Assembly: GCF_014648635.1 (NCBI RefSeq)
Contig: NZ_BMRM01000009.1
Coordinates: 290,080 to 354,079, forward strand
Length of the DNA stretch: 64,000 nt
Direction: 5' to 3'
Source: Streptomyces cinerochromogenes
GTDB lineage: Bacteria > Actinomycetota > Actinomycetes > Streptomycetales > Streptomycetaceae
This document shows positions 26,267 to 37,157 of this stretch, one piece after another; position 1 is the first letter of the stretch; the number at the start of each line of letters is the position of its first letter. The notes beneath the pieces were generated by a model. The model had not been told where the DNA came from. It did no database searches and saw nothing but the letters and a program-made list of their open reading frames with translations. A program made the position numbers and the translations under genes.

Positions 26267-26802
26267 CCGACATCCAGGAGCTGCTGCTCAGCCGCATCCG
26301 TGACGTCGCCGACTACCCGGAGCCGGGCGTGATGTTCAAGGACATCACCCCGCTCCTGGCGGACCCGGCGGCCTTCACCGCGCTCACCGACGAGCTGGCC
26401 GGGATCGCCGCGGCCACCGGCGCCACCAAGGTCGTCGGCCTGGAGGCCCGGGGCTTCATCCTCGGCGCCCCGGTCGCCGTCCGCGCGGGCGTGGGCTTCA
26501 TCCCGGTCCGCAAGGCGGGCAAGCTGCCCGGGGCCACCCTGCGCCAGGCCTACGACCTGGAGTACGGCTCGGCGGAGATCGAGGTGCACGCGGAGGACCT
26601 GGCCCACGGCGACCGTGTCCTGATCGTGGACGACGTCCTGGCCACGGGCGGCACGGCCGAGGCCGCGATCCAGCTCATCCACCGCGCGGGCGCCGAGGTC
26701 TCCGGCCTCGCGGTCCTGATGGAACTGACCTTCCTGGCCGCCCGCCCCCGCCTGGAACCGACCCTGAACGGAGCCCCCCTGAAGGCCCTCCTCCAGGTCT
26801 GA
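26263..26802 (+). CDS. apt: Adenine phosphoribosyltransferase
   Basis: A 179-residue purine salvage enzyme: adenine plus PRPP to AMP. The PRPP-binding loop is 'VLIVDDVLATGGTAEA', and 'YPEPGVMFKDITPLL' plus 'GLEARGFILG' are family signatures. Four-base overlap with secF, an arrangement (secDF-apt-relA) long noted in streptomycetes. AMP salvage next to (p)ppGpp synthesis may be functionally linked, which is inference. Confidence 0.96.
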   Translation: MTDIQELLLSRIRDVADYPEPGVMFKDITPLLADPAAFTALTDELAGIAAATGATKVVGLEARGFILGAPVAVRAGVGFIPVRKAGKLPGATLRQAYDLEYGSAEIEVHAEDLAHGDRVLIVDDVLATGGTAEAAIQLIHRAGAEVSGLAVLMELTFLAARPRLEPTLNGAPLKALLQV

Positions 26803-26812
26803 CCCCACCCGC

Positions 26813-26848
26813 CCGAACGGCCGCCCCACCCCCGGGGCGGCCGTTCGG
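26813..26848 (+). terminator. Strong hairpin after apt
   Basis: A perfect 15-bp stem: CCGAACGGCCGCCCC (26813-26827), loop ACCCCC, GGGGCGGCCGTTCGG (26834-26848). No T-run follows. Confidence 0.85.
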
Positions 26849-26893
26849 CATTCCGCCCCCGGAATCCCCCGGCCACCTCCCGCGTTGCACGGT

Positions 26894-26948
26894 TTGACGG
26901 TCCTCACAGGCGCCTGCAGGCGATGACCGGGCGCAGGATCGCTACCAT
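26894..26948 (+). promoter_or_regulatory. relA promoter region with overlapping palindromes
   Basis: TTGACG at 26894-26899 and TACCAT (26943-26948) resemble promoter elements but are too far apart to pair with each other. Between them are two perfect palindromes that share bases: CAGGCGCCTG (26907-26916) and CGCCTGCAGGCG (26911-26922). AGGAG at 26991-26995 is the relA ribosome-binding site. Confidence 0.35.
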
Positions 26949-27000
26949 TGGGGTTTCCGGAGCCTGACCGGGGGACCCGGATCGCGCACGAGGAGTCCTC

Positions 27001-29544
<2,544 letters not shown>

Positions 29545-29569
29545 GGCTGTCAGCGACGGGGGGAGCGGT

Positions 29570-30928
29570 ATGAGCGGGCGGCAGCCCGGCTGGTCGGACG
29601 CTGCGGCACCGGACGGCCCGGCCCACGTAGTCGCGGGCCGGTACCGGGTCCTGCGCCGGCTGGGGCGGGGCGGCATGGGTGTCGTGCACGAGGCGGAGGA
29701 CGTCCGGCTGGGCCGCCGCGTCGCGGTCAAGATGCTGACGGCCGTCGAGGGCCTCGCCACCCAGGACACGGCGTGGGAACGCTTCCAGCGGGAGATCCGT
29801 GCCCTGGCGCGGATCGATCACCCCGGTGTCGTCACGCTGTACGACAGCGGGATGCACGAGGGTGTCCCGTACCTGGTCATGCAGGTCCTCGACGGCACGA
29901 GCCTGGCCGATCTGGTCGTGGCCACGGGCCCGCTGCCGAGCCCCGCCGCCTGCACCGTGGCACTGGGCATCACGGACGCCCTGGAAGCGGCGCACGACAA
30001 GGGAGTGTTCCACCGCGACGTCAAACCGTCCAACGTGGGGGTCACCGGCAACGGGCGCGTGGTGCTCCAGGACTTCGGGCTGGCCCGGCTGGCCGGCGAG
30101 GCCGCGATCACCCGGACCGGAGCCCTCATCGGCACCCCGCAGTTCATGGCGCCCGAAGCCATGAGCGGCGGCCCGCGCGAGGCCGCGGCGGACTGGTACG
30201 GGCTCGGGGCCTGCCTCTTCCTGATGCTCACCGGCGAACTGCCCTTCGGCCCGACCGCGGACGTCGGCGCCATCATCGGGCGCGCCCTCGGCGAGGGGAT
30301 CCGGCCGCTCACCGCGGACGAGGGCATACCCGAGCCCCTGGCCGAACTGGTCGGCCGACTGTGCCGGCGGGACCCCTTGGAGCGCCTCACGGACGCCGCG
30401 GCCGTACGGGAGACACTCGTCCCCCTGATGTACGGCGGGACCGAGGACCTCTCGGAGCGGGTGACCCGCCACCTGCGCGCCCAGGCCGTGGACGCCGCGC
30501 GCGGCACCGAGGTGTCTGCCCGGGCCCTGCCCGCCCTCCAGGACGAGCAGCCCGAGTACCACTGGGACGAGGACGTGTCCGTCCCGGGAGCCGCCCCGGA
30601 TCCCATGCATCCCGCCACCCTCAGCGACACCACCCGGCGCATCGTCCTCGGCAGCATGACTCCGCAGGGGGCGCTGTCCCGGCAGCGCGAAGCCGTCGGC
30701 CTGGTGCAGCGCGGGCAGATCCGGGAGGCCGCGCAGATGCTGGCGGTGGTCGTCCAGGTCTGTCTGTCGAAGCTGGGCCCCGACCACCCCACGACCCTCA
30801 CCAGCCAGTACTGGCAGGCCGTGTGCCGGGCCAGGCTCGACGCCGGAGAAGAGGCCCTCGACATGCTCTCCCGAGTCAACAGACGCATCGGACGACGAGC
30901 GGAGCGAACGGACACGAGCGATGACTGA
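29570..30928 (+). CDS. Soluble Ser/Thr protein kinase with TPR-like tail
   Basis: A 452-residue Hanks-type kinase. Gly-rich loop 'LGRGGMGVV', catalytic Lys54 (VAVK), HRDVKPSN at 148-155, DFG at 168-170, and 'GTPQFMAPEA' (P+1 loop) are all intact, so activity is expected. There is no membrane helix or PASTA repeat. After the kinase domain (about 22-285) comes a linker and a helical C-terminal segment (about 370-440) containing GPDHP, a TPR-type signature. GGGGGGAG precedes ATG 29570. Its last eight bases overlap the next gene, so the kinase, EACC1 protein and caspase are produced together; the kinase probably senses or gates the module. Confidence 0.88.
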   Translation: MSGRQPGWSDAAAPDGPAHVVAGRYRVLRRLGRGGMGVVHEAEDVRLGRRVAVKMLTAVEGLATQDTAWERFQREIRALARIDHPGVVTLYDSGMHEGVPYLVMQVLDGTSLADLVVATGPLPSPAACTVALGITDALEAAHDKGVFHRDVKPSNVGVTGNGRVVLQDFGLARLAGEAAITRTGALIGTPQFMAPEAMSGGPREAAADWYGLGACLFLMLTGELPFGPTADVGAIIGRALGEGIRPLTADEGIPEPLAELVGRLCRRDPLERLTDAAAVRETLVPLMYGGTEDLSERVTRHLRAQAVDAARGTEVSARALPALQDEQPEYHWDEDVSVPGAAPDPMHPATLSDTTRRIVLGSMTPQGALSRQREAVGLVQRGQIREAAQMLAVVVQVCLSKLGPDHPTTLTSQYWQAVCRARLDAGEEALDMLSRVNRRIGRRAERTDTSDD

Positions 30929-31367
30929 CCTCGTCCTGGCCCTCGGCGCACCCCCCGGGCACCCGCCCTCCGGCAACGGGAACCCCGGCACCGAGGACGA
31001 CCTGCGATCCCTGCTGCGCTGGCTGCATGCCGACGACACGGTCCCCGTGCGCGGACGGATCGTCGGCGGCGCACCACCCGCCCCGGGCGGCATGGGCTCC
31101 GGCTTCGACCTCCTCCAACTGGCCGTCAGCAGCGGCCTGTCCGTCGGCTCGCTCGTCGTCTCGGTCCTCCAGTGGCAGGCGGCCCGCCGCCACGCGCCCG
31201 CCGTCACCCTCCGCCGCGGTGACGTGGAGGTCGTCCTGACCGCGCGGGCCGCGCGGGACGAGGAGACCGTCCGCGGCATCGTCGAACTGCTCGACGGCAC
31301 CACACCGAACCCCAGTCCGCCCCGCCCGCGAGCCGAGGAGCCTGGAGGCGATGACGGTACTGCCTGA
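30921..31367 (+). CDS. EACC1-like small membrane protein of a caspase module
   Basis: A 148-residue protein matching my recollection of the 'effector-associated constant component 1' family: an N-terminal 'DLRSLLRWLHADD..RGRI' segment, a central hydrophobic helix (about residues 55-80, 'LLQLAVSSGLSVGSLVVSVLQW'), and a C-terminal strand-rich segment ending 'VRGIVELLDG'. Such proteins accompany caspase and other effectors in multicellular bacteria, probably as a membrane-linked adaptor; no activity is known to me. It overlaps the kinase gene by 8 bp and the caspase gene by 17 bp. Confidence 0.72.
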   Translation: MTDLVLALGAPPGHPPSGNGNPGTEDDLRSLLRWLHADDTVPVRGRIVGGAPPAPGGMGSGFDLLQLAVSSGLSVGSLVVSVLQWQAARRHAPAVTLRRGDVEVVLTARAARDEETVRGIVELLDGTTPNPSPPRPRAEEPGGDDGTA

Positions 31368-32490
31368 CCCGACGTGCTCGCGGGCCGTCCTCGTCGGCAC
31401 CGCCTCCTACCGCCATCTGCCGCAGCTGCCCGCGGTGGAGGCCAACGTGGTGGACCTCGCCGCGGAGCTGTGCGACCCCGCCGTGTGGGGGTTGCCGGTA
31501 CGGAACTGCACGGTCGTCACCGATCCGCTCAGCCCCCAGACCGTCCTGGACCCGGTGTACCGGGCCGGAGAGGAGGCCACGGACACCCTCCTCGTCTACT
31601 TCGCGGGCCACGGCATGCGGGACGCCGACTCCGCCGACCTGTATCTCGCGCTGGGCGACTCCCGCGAGCACCTGGGGTACACGGCCGTCGCCTACCAGCA
31701 CCTGCGCACCGCGCTGCGGTCCGCCCGCGCCCGCCGCAAGATCGTCGTCCTCGACTGCTGCTTCAGCGGCCGGGCCGCCCGGGCCCTGACGGGCGGGGAC
31801 GTGCTCGCCGCCCAGGCCGCCGTGGACGGCGCGTACGTCCTGACCGCCTCGCCCGCCGACCGGATCGCCCTGGCCCCGGAGGGGGAGCGCAACACCGCCT
31901 TCACCGCCGAACTGCTGCGCATCCTGCGCGAGGGCGTCCCGGAGGGCCCCGAACTGATCGACCTGGACACCCTCTACCGGGTCCTGGAAGAACGCCTGCG
32001 CGCCAAGAACCGGCCACTGCCGCAGCGTTCCCAGGAGAACGGCGTCGGCCGGCTCCCCCTGGCCCGCAACAAGGCCCGCGCGGGCCGGCGCACCCCCTCC
32101 GGACCGGTCCTGGCCGCCGAGGTGCGCGCCGCCGTCGTCGCCACCGGCCTCGCCCTCGCCCGGCTGCTGCGCGCCACCGGCAACGCCCGTGACGCCCAGC
32201 CGGTGCTCCGGCTCGCGCTCCAGGAACAGCAGCAGTCCGGCCAGGCGCAGGGCGACCTGGTCGCCGTACAACTGGAGCTGTCCGAACTGCTCGCGGAGAC
32301 CGGTCAGGTACGGGAGGCCATCGAGATCCTGGAACTCGCCTTCCACCAGGTGCACAAGGGGTACGGCCCCGAGGCCGTGCTCGTCTGCCGGCGGCTGGCC
32401 GAGCTGCTGCAGGAGTCCGGCAACCACCTCCAGGCCTGCGAGGTGCTCAAGCACGCCCTGGACATCATGGAAGACACCGGACCCGCCTGA
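31351..32490 (+). CDS. Caspase-fold peptidase with C-terminal helical repeats
   Basis: A 379-residue C14-family protein. The catalytic dyad is His87 in 'VYFAGHG' and Cys137 in DCCFSG (135-140), in the standard order and spacing of bacterial caspase-like proteases. After the peptidase domain (about 10-225) there is a basic linker and a helical region (about 250-375) with TPR-like repeats, which would bind partners or the kinase. No signal peptide. By analogy to caspase modules it may cleave cellular proteins when triggered and stop growth or kill the cell; the trigger and substrate are unknown. A GC-rich hairpin follows the stop. Confidence 0.87.
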   Translation: MTVLPDPTCSRAVLVGTASYRHLPQLPAVEANVVDLAAELCDPAVWGLPVRNCTVVTDPLSPQTVLDPVYRAGEEATDTLLVYFAGHGMRDADSADLYLALGDSREHLGYTAVAYQHLRTALRSARARRKIVVLDCCFSGRAARALTGGDVLAAQAAVDGAYVLTASPADRIALAPEGERNTAFTAELLRILREGVPEGPELIDLDTLYRVLEERLRAKNRPLPQRSQENGVGRLPLARNKARAGRRTPSGPVLAAEVRAAVVATGLALARLLRATGNARDAQPVLRLALQEQQQSGQAQGDLVAVQLELSELLAETGQVREAIEILELAFHQVHKGYGPEAVLVCRRLAELLQESGNHLQACEVLKHALDIMEDTGPA

Positions 32491-32499
32491 AAACGACCG

Positions 32500-32532
32500 G
32501 GCGGCCCGGGGTGGTCGCACCACCGGGCCGCC
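32500..32532. terminator. Hairpin between the caspase gene and DUF349 gene
   Basis: GGCGGCCCGGGGTGG (32500-32514) can pair with CCACCGGGCCGCC (32520-32532) with a two-base bulge. It lies between converging genes. Confidence 0.65.
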
Positions 32533-32563
32533 AGGACGGGACGGGGAAAGCCGAAGGCGTCGG

Positions 32564-33793
32564 TCAGCCGCCGAACTCCTGCAGGCCCTTCAGAGCCTGC
32601 TCCAGGAGCGCCTGACGACCCTCCAGCTCCCTCTCCAGCTTGTCGGCCTTGGCGTTGTTGCCCTGGGCGCGCGCCTGCTCGATCTGCGCCCGCAGCTTGT
32701 CCACGGCGGCCTGGAGCTGACCGGTCAGACCCTCGGCACGCGCGCGTGCCTCCGGGTTCGTCCGGCGCCACTCGGCCTCCTCGGCCTCCTGGATCGCCCG
32801 CTCGACGGCGTGCATCCGGCCCTCGACCTTCGGCCGGGCGTCCCGCGGGACGTGACCGATGGCCTCCCAGCGCTCGTTGATCGAGCGGAAGGCGGCCCGT
32901 GCGGCCTTCAGGTCCGTGACCGGCAGGAGCTTCTCGGCCTCCTCGGCCAGCTCCTCCTTCAGCTTGAGGTTCTCCGACTGCTCCGCGTCCCGCTCGGCGA
33001 ACACCGAGCTGCGGGCGGCGAAGAAGACGTCCTGGGCGCCGCGGAAGCGGTTCCACAGGTCGTCCTCGTGCTCGCGCTGGGCGCGGCCCGCGGCCTTCCA
33101 CTCCGCCATCAGCTCGCGGTAACGGGCGGCCGTCGGACCCCAGTCCGTCGAACCCGACAGCGCCTCGGCCTCGGCGACCAGCCGCTCCTTGACGCGGCGG
33201 GCCTCCTCGCGCTGCGCGTCCAGCTGCGCGAAGTGGGCCTTGCGGCGCTTGGAGAACGCCGACCGGGCGTGCGAGAAGCGGTGCCACAGCTCGTCGTCCG
33301 ACTTGCGGTCCAGCCGCGGCAGGCCCTTCCAGGTGTCCACCAGCGACCGCAGCCGCTCACCGGCCACCCGCCACTGGTCGGACTGCGCCAGCTCCTCCGC
33401 CTCGACGACCAGCGCCTCCTTGGCCCTGCGGGCCTCGTCGGACTGCTTGGCCCGCTGCGCCTTGCGCTCCTCGCGGCGCGCCTCGACGGTCTCGACCAGT
33501 TTGTCCAGCCGCTGCCGCAGCGCGTCCAGGTCACCGACCGCGTGGTGCGCGTCGACCTGCTCGCGCAGGTGGTCGATGGCGGCCTGGGCGTCCTTCGCCG
33601 ACAGATCGGTGGTCCGCACGCGCTTCTCGAGGAGGCCGATCTCGACAACCAGGCCCTCGTACTTGCGCTCGAAGTAGGCCAGCGCCTCCTCGGGGGAGCC
33701 GGCCTGCCAGGAACCGACGACCTGCTCGCCGTCGGCCGTACGCACGTACACGGTCCCCGTCTCGTCGACGCGGCCCCACGGGTCGCTGCTCAC
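32564..33793 (-). CDS. DUF349 repeat protein
   Basis: A 409-residue, almost entirely helical protein. Three DUF349 repeats are visible by their 'W..AG......D.LW.RF..AR..F..R' pattern, centred near residues 150-185, 215-255 and 290-330. The start and end are strongly charged coiled coil. DUF349 proteins are widespread in actinobacteria and their role is unclear; some relatives affect stress responses. It is next to the kinase-EACC1-caspase genes but on the other strand, and is a conserved chromosomal neighbour rather than part of that module (inference). Confidence 0.85.
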   Translation of the reverse strand: MSSDPWGRVDETGTVYVRTADGEQVVGSWQAGSPEEALAYFERKYEGLVVEIGLLEKRVRTTDLSAKDAQAAIDHLREQVDAHHAVGDLDALRQRLDKLVETVEARREERKAQRAKQSDEARRAKEALVVEAEELAQSDQWRVAGERLRSLVDTWKGLPRLDRKSDDELWHRFSHARSAFSKRRKAHFAQLDAQREEARRVKERLVAEAEALSGSTDWGPTAARYRELMAEWKAAGRAQREHEDDLWNRFRGAQDVFFAARSSVFAERDAEQSENLKLKEELAEEAEKLLPVTDLKAARAAFRSINERWEAIGHVPRDARPKVEGRMHAVERAIQEAEEAEWRRTNPEARARAEGLTGQLQAAVDKLRAQIEQARAQGNNAKADKLERELEGRQALLEQALKGLQEFGG

Positions 33794-33947
33794 AGCGCCT
33801 CCTCCACATGATGCCTGCGGGGGCCTCAGCGCCCCCGGGCATCGTCCACAGTTTCGTCACGGCCAACATAGGCGACCAGCGGGTTGCCTGTCCGCATCCA
33901 GCGCGACCGAAATTCGGCAGTCGGCCGTTCCCGGGCCTCCGGTGACG

Positions 33948-34772
33948 TCAGGATTTGGTGATCGTCGCCTTGTCGATCACAACGGTCGCGTTGGGGGCGC
34001 CGTCACCGGCACCCGTGCTCTCGCCGGCCGCGGCGATCTTGTTCAGCACCTTCATGCCCGCCGCGTCGATCGTGCCGAACGGGGTGTAGCTGGGCGGCAG
34101 CTGGCTGTCCTTGTAGACGAGGAAGAACTGGCTGCCGCCGGTGTGCTTCTGGCCCGTGTTGGCCATCGCCACCGTGCCCGCCGGGTAGGTGTTGTTCTTC
34201 AGGCTCTTGTCCTTGAGGTTCTCGTCCGGGAGCGTGTAGCCCGGACCGCCCATGCCGGTGCCCTGCGGGTCGCCGCACTGCAGGACGTAGATGCCCTGGG
34301 TGGTCAGGCGGTGGCACTTGGTGTGGTCGAAGTAGCCCTTGCCCGCGAGGAAGTCGAACGAGTTCACCGTGTGCGGGGCCGCCGACGTCTTCAGCGCGAT
34401 GCCGATGTCACCGCACGTCGTCGCGAGCTTCAGCGTGTACTTCGCCGACGTGTCGATCGACATCGCCGGCTCCTTCTTCCAGCTGAGCTTCTCCGCCGAG
34501 CCGGCCGCCGGCTTCCGGCACGGGTCCGGGGCCTTGCTGGTGGGCGTCGCGCTCGGGGTGACCTGGGAGCTCGCGTTCTCCTTCTTGTCGCCGTCGTTCT
34601 TCAGCACCCCGGTCGTGTACAGGGCGACACTGCCGATCACGACCACGCCCAGTACCGACGCGATCACCGAGTTGCGCAGGCGGGCCTTGCGCCGCGCCTC
34701 GGTGCGCCGCTGCTGCTGCCGCAAGAACTTCTCCCGGGCGAGCTGACGCCGCCGCTGCTCCTGGCTGACCAC
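33948..34772 (-). CDS. Membrane-anchored cyclophilin-type peptidyl-prolyl isomerase
   Basis: A 274-residue protein: basic cytosolic N-terminus (about 34 residues, Arg/Gln-rich), one membrane helix (about 35-53), a Ser/Thr/Lys linker, then a cyclophilin domain on the outer face ('TYPAGTVAMANTG..HTGGSQFFLVYKD', 'YTPFGTIDAAGMKVLNKI'). It catalyses proline cis-trans isomerisation, probably helping exported proteins fold. GTG start with GAGGAGAG upstream. Some active-site aromatic positions differ from human CypA, as is common in bacterial members. Confidence 0.88.
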   Translation of the reverse strand: MVSQEQRRRQLAREKFLRQQQRRTEARRKARLRNSVIASVLGVVVIGSVALYTTGVLKNDGDKKENASSQVTPSATPTSKAPDPCRKPAAGSAEKLSWKKEPAMSIDTSAKYTLKLATTCGDIGIALKTSAAPHTVNSFDFLAGKGYFDHTKCHRLTTQGIYVLQCGDPQGTGMGGPGYTLPDENLKDKSLKNNTYPAGTVAMANTGQKHTGGSQFFLVYKDSQLPPSYTPFGTIDAAGMKVLNKIAAAGESTGAGDGAPNATVVIDKATITKS

Positions 34773-34940
34773 CGGGTTCTCTCCTCAAGGTGTCGTGTGT
34801 CGGGCGGTACGCGTGCGTCCTCGTGATCCGACCGCTGCGTGTAGCCCCGTACCGTATATGGGTTCGCTGAGGAAACGGCAGCGCCGGTAGGCTCTGACAG
34901 CAGCTGAAGCCGCCTGTAACCGACACAACGAAGGACGATC

Positions 34941-35648
34941 GTGCTCATTGCCGGGTTCCCCGCCGGGGCCTGGGGGACGAACTGTTATCTCGTCGCCCCC
35001 GCCGCCGGTGAGGAGTGCGTGATCATCGACCCGGGCCACCAGGCCGCCCCAGGCGTCGAGGAAGCGCTGAAGAAGCATCGGCTCAAGCCCGTCGCCGTCG
35101 TCCTCACCCACGGCCACATCGACCACGTGGCCTCGGTCGTCCCCGTCTGCGGGGCGCACGACGTACCCGCCTGGATCCACCCCGAGGACCGGTACATGAT
35201 GAGCGACCCGGAGAAGGCGCTCGGCCGGTCCATCGGCATGCCGCTGATGGGCGAGCTGACCGTGGGGGAGCCCGACGACGTCAAGGAGCTGGCCGACGGC
35301 GCGAAGCTGGAGCTGGCCGGGCTGGAACTCTCCGTCGCACACGCGCCGGGCCATACCAGGGGGTCGGTGACCTTCCGGATGCCCGAGACCGCCGACGTCC
35401 CGTCGGTGTTCTTCTCCGGGGATCTGCTGTTCGCCGGCTCCATCGGACGCACGGACATGCCGGGCGGATCCATGGAGGACATGATGCGGTCACTGGCCCG
35501 CGTGTGCCTGCCGCTCGACGACTCCACCGTGGTGCTGTCCGGCCACGGCCCCCAGACGACCATCGGCCAGGAGCGCGCCACCAACCCCTATCTGCGGCAG
35601 GTGGCGGCCGGCCAGGGAGCCGCCGAGGCTCCCCGACGAGGAATGTGA
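34941..35648 (+). CDS. Metallo-beta-lactamase-fold hydrolase (glyoxalase II-like)
   Basis: A 235-residue protein with the MBL metal motif THGHIDH, further metal His in 'HAPGHTRGS', Asp in 'FSGDLLF' and a final His in 'LSGHG'. This set is typical of glyoxalase II and related thioester hydrolases. GTG start. hisS begins 13 bp after its stop, so the two are probably co-transcribed, as in many actinobacteria. Confidence 0.88.
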   Translation: MLIAGFPAGAWGTNCYLVAPAAGEECVIIDPGHQAAPGVEEALKKHRLKPVAVVLTHGHIDHVASVVPVCGAHDVPAWIHPEDRYMMSDPEKALGRSIGMPLMGELTVGEPDDVKELADGAKLELAGLELSVAHAPGHTRGSVTFRMPETADVPSVFFSGDLLFAGSIGRTDMPGGSMEDMMRSLARVCLPLDDSTVVLSGHGPQTTIGQERATNPYLRQVAAGQGAAEAPRRGM

Positions 35649-35661
35649 CGAGAGAGCTTCC

Positions 35662-36924
35662 GTGAGCACCTTCAAGGCCCCCAAGGGCACCTACGACCTG
35701 ATCCCGCCGGTCTCGGCCACGTACCTGGCGGTCCGCGAGGCGATCGCCGCCCCGCTGCGCAACTCCGGCTACGGCTACATCGAGACCCCCGGCTTCGAGA
35801 ACGTCGACCTCTTCGCGCGCGGTGTCGGCGAGTCCACCGACATCGTGACCAAGGAGATGTACGCCTTCGAGACCAAGGGCGGCGACAGGCTCGCCCTGCG
35901 CCCCGAGGGCACCGCGTCCGTGCTGCGCGCGGCCCTGGAGGCCAGCCTGCACAAGTCGGGCAACCTCCCGGTCAAGCTCTGGTACTCCGGCTCCTACTAC
36001 CGCTACGAGCGCCCCCAGAAGGGCCGCTACCGCCACTTCTCCCAGGTCGGCGCCGAGGCGATCGGTGCCGAGGACCCGGCGCTGGACGCCGAGCTGATCA
36101 TCCTGGCCGACCAGGCGTACCGCTCGCTGGGCCTCAGGAACTTCCGCATCCTGCTGAACAGCCTCGGCGACAGGGAGTGCCGCCCTGTGTACCGGACGGC
36201 GCTGCAGGAGTTCCTGCACGGCCTGGACCTGGACGAGGACACGCGCCGCCGCGTCGACATCAACCCGCTGCGGGTCCTCGACGACAAGCGCGAGTCGGTG
36301 CAGAAGCAGCTGACCGGCGCGCCGCTGCTGCGCGACTACCTGTGCGACGCGTGCAAGGCGTACCACGAGGAGGTCCGCGAGCTGATCACCGCGGCGGGCG
36401 TCTCCTTCGAGGACGACCCGAAGCTGGTGCGCGGCCTGGACTACTACACCCGCACCACCTTCGAGTTCGTGCACGACGGTCTCGGCTCGCAGTCCGCGGT
36501 GGGCGGCGGCGGCCGGTACGACGGCCTGTCCGAGATGATCGGCGGCCCCGCGCTGCCGTCCGTCGGCTGGGCCCTGGGCGTCGACCGCACGGTCCTCGCC
36601 CTGGAGGCCGAGGGCGTGGAACTGGACATCCCGTCCACCACGTCGGTCTACGCCGTCCCGCTCGGCGAGGAGGCCCGGCGGGTGCTGTTCGCGAAGGTCA
36701 CCGACCTGCGCAAGGTCGGCATCGCGGCGGACTTCGCCTACGGCGGCAAGGGCCTGAAGGGCGCCATGAAGAACGCCAACCGCTCCGGCGCCCGCTACGC
36801 GATCGTCGCCGGCGAGCGCGACCTCGCCGAGGGTGTCGTCCAGCTCAAGGACATGGAGTCCGGCGAGCAGACGCCCATCGGTGTCAACGAGATCGTGGCG
36901 GAGCTGGAAGCGCGGCTGGGCTGA
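35662..36924 (+). CDS. hisS: Histidyl-tRNA synthetase
   Basis: A 420-residue class II synthetase charging tRNA-His. Motif 1-2 region 'WYSGSYYRYERPQKGRYRHFSQVGAEAIG', histidine-specific 'VRGLDYYTRTTFEF', motif 3 'GGGGRYDGL' and 'GWALGVDRTV', and the C-terminal anticodon domain are all present. Starts at GTG 35662. Confidence 0.97.
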   Translation: MSTFKAPKGTYDLIPPVSATYLAVREAIAAPLRNSGYGYIETPGFENVDLFARGVGESTDIVTKEMYAFETKGGDRLALRPEGTASVLRAALEASLHKSGNLPVKLWYSGSYYRYERPQKGRYRHFSQVGAEAIGAEDPALDAELIILADQAYRSLGLRNFRILLNSLGDRECRPVYRTALQEFLHGLDLDEDTRRRVDINPLRVLDDKRESVQKQLTGAPLLRDYLCDACKAYHEEVRELITAAGVSFEDDPKLVRGLDYYTRTTFEFVHDGLGSQSAVGGGGRYDGLSEMIGGPALPSVGWALGVDRTVLALEAEGVELDIPSTTSVYAVPLGEEARRVLFAKVTDLRKVGIAADFAYGGKGLKGAMKNANRSGARYAIVAGERDLAEGVVQLKDMESGEQTPIGVNEIVAELEARLG

Positions 36925-36930
36925 GACGGC

Positions 36931-36967
36931 GGGCGGGGGAGCGGACGCGGTCCGGTTCCCCGCCCCA
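36931..36967 (+). terminator. Hairpin terminator after hisS
   Basis: GGGCGGGGGA (36931-36940) pairs with TTCCCCGCCC (36956-36965, one G-T), and inside it CGGAC/GTCCG (36942-36946/36950-36954) with loop GCG. Confidence 0.7.
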
Positions 36968-37157
36968 CCCGTCCGCGCGTGCTCCCGCCGGCCGTCAACC
37001 CGGTGCGCGCAGGTTCCCTCCGCCGGAGGTTTTCCGAACGGTCCGTGGCCGGTGTCCGTACGTCCTTATGCGCAGCGAACGGTGCGCACACAGGCCTGTG
37101 CGGCACAATGACCCGTGCCCGAAGGTGGTCCAACTCCCAAGCGACGGAATCGGCGTG

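Noticed and set aside
29570..32490. Idea that the DUF349 gene (32564-33793) belongs to the caspase module
   Set aside because: It is on the opposite strand behind a terminator hairpin and is a common chromosomal neighbour of relA-region genes, so co-function is unsupported.
36177..37157. In-frame extension upstream of the VKOR-like gene
   Set aside because: It lies in the wrong frame of hisS and has no domain; the VKOR fold begins after ATG 37158.
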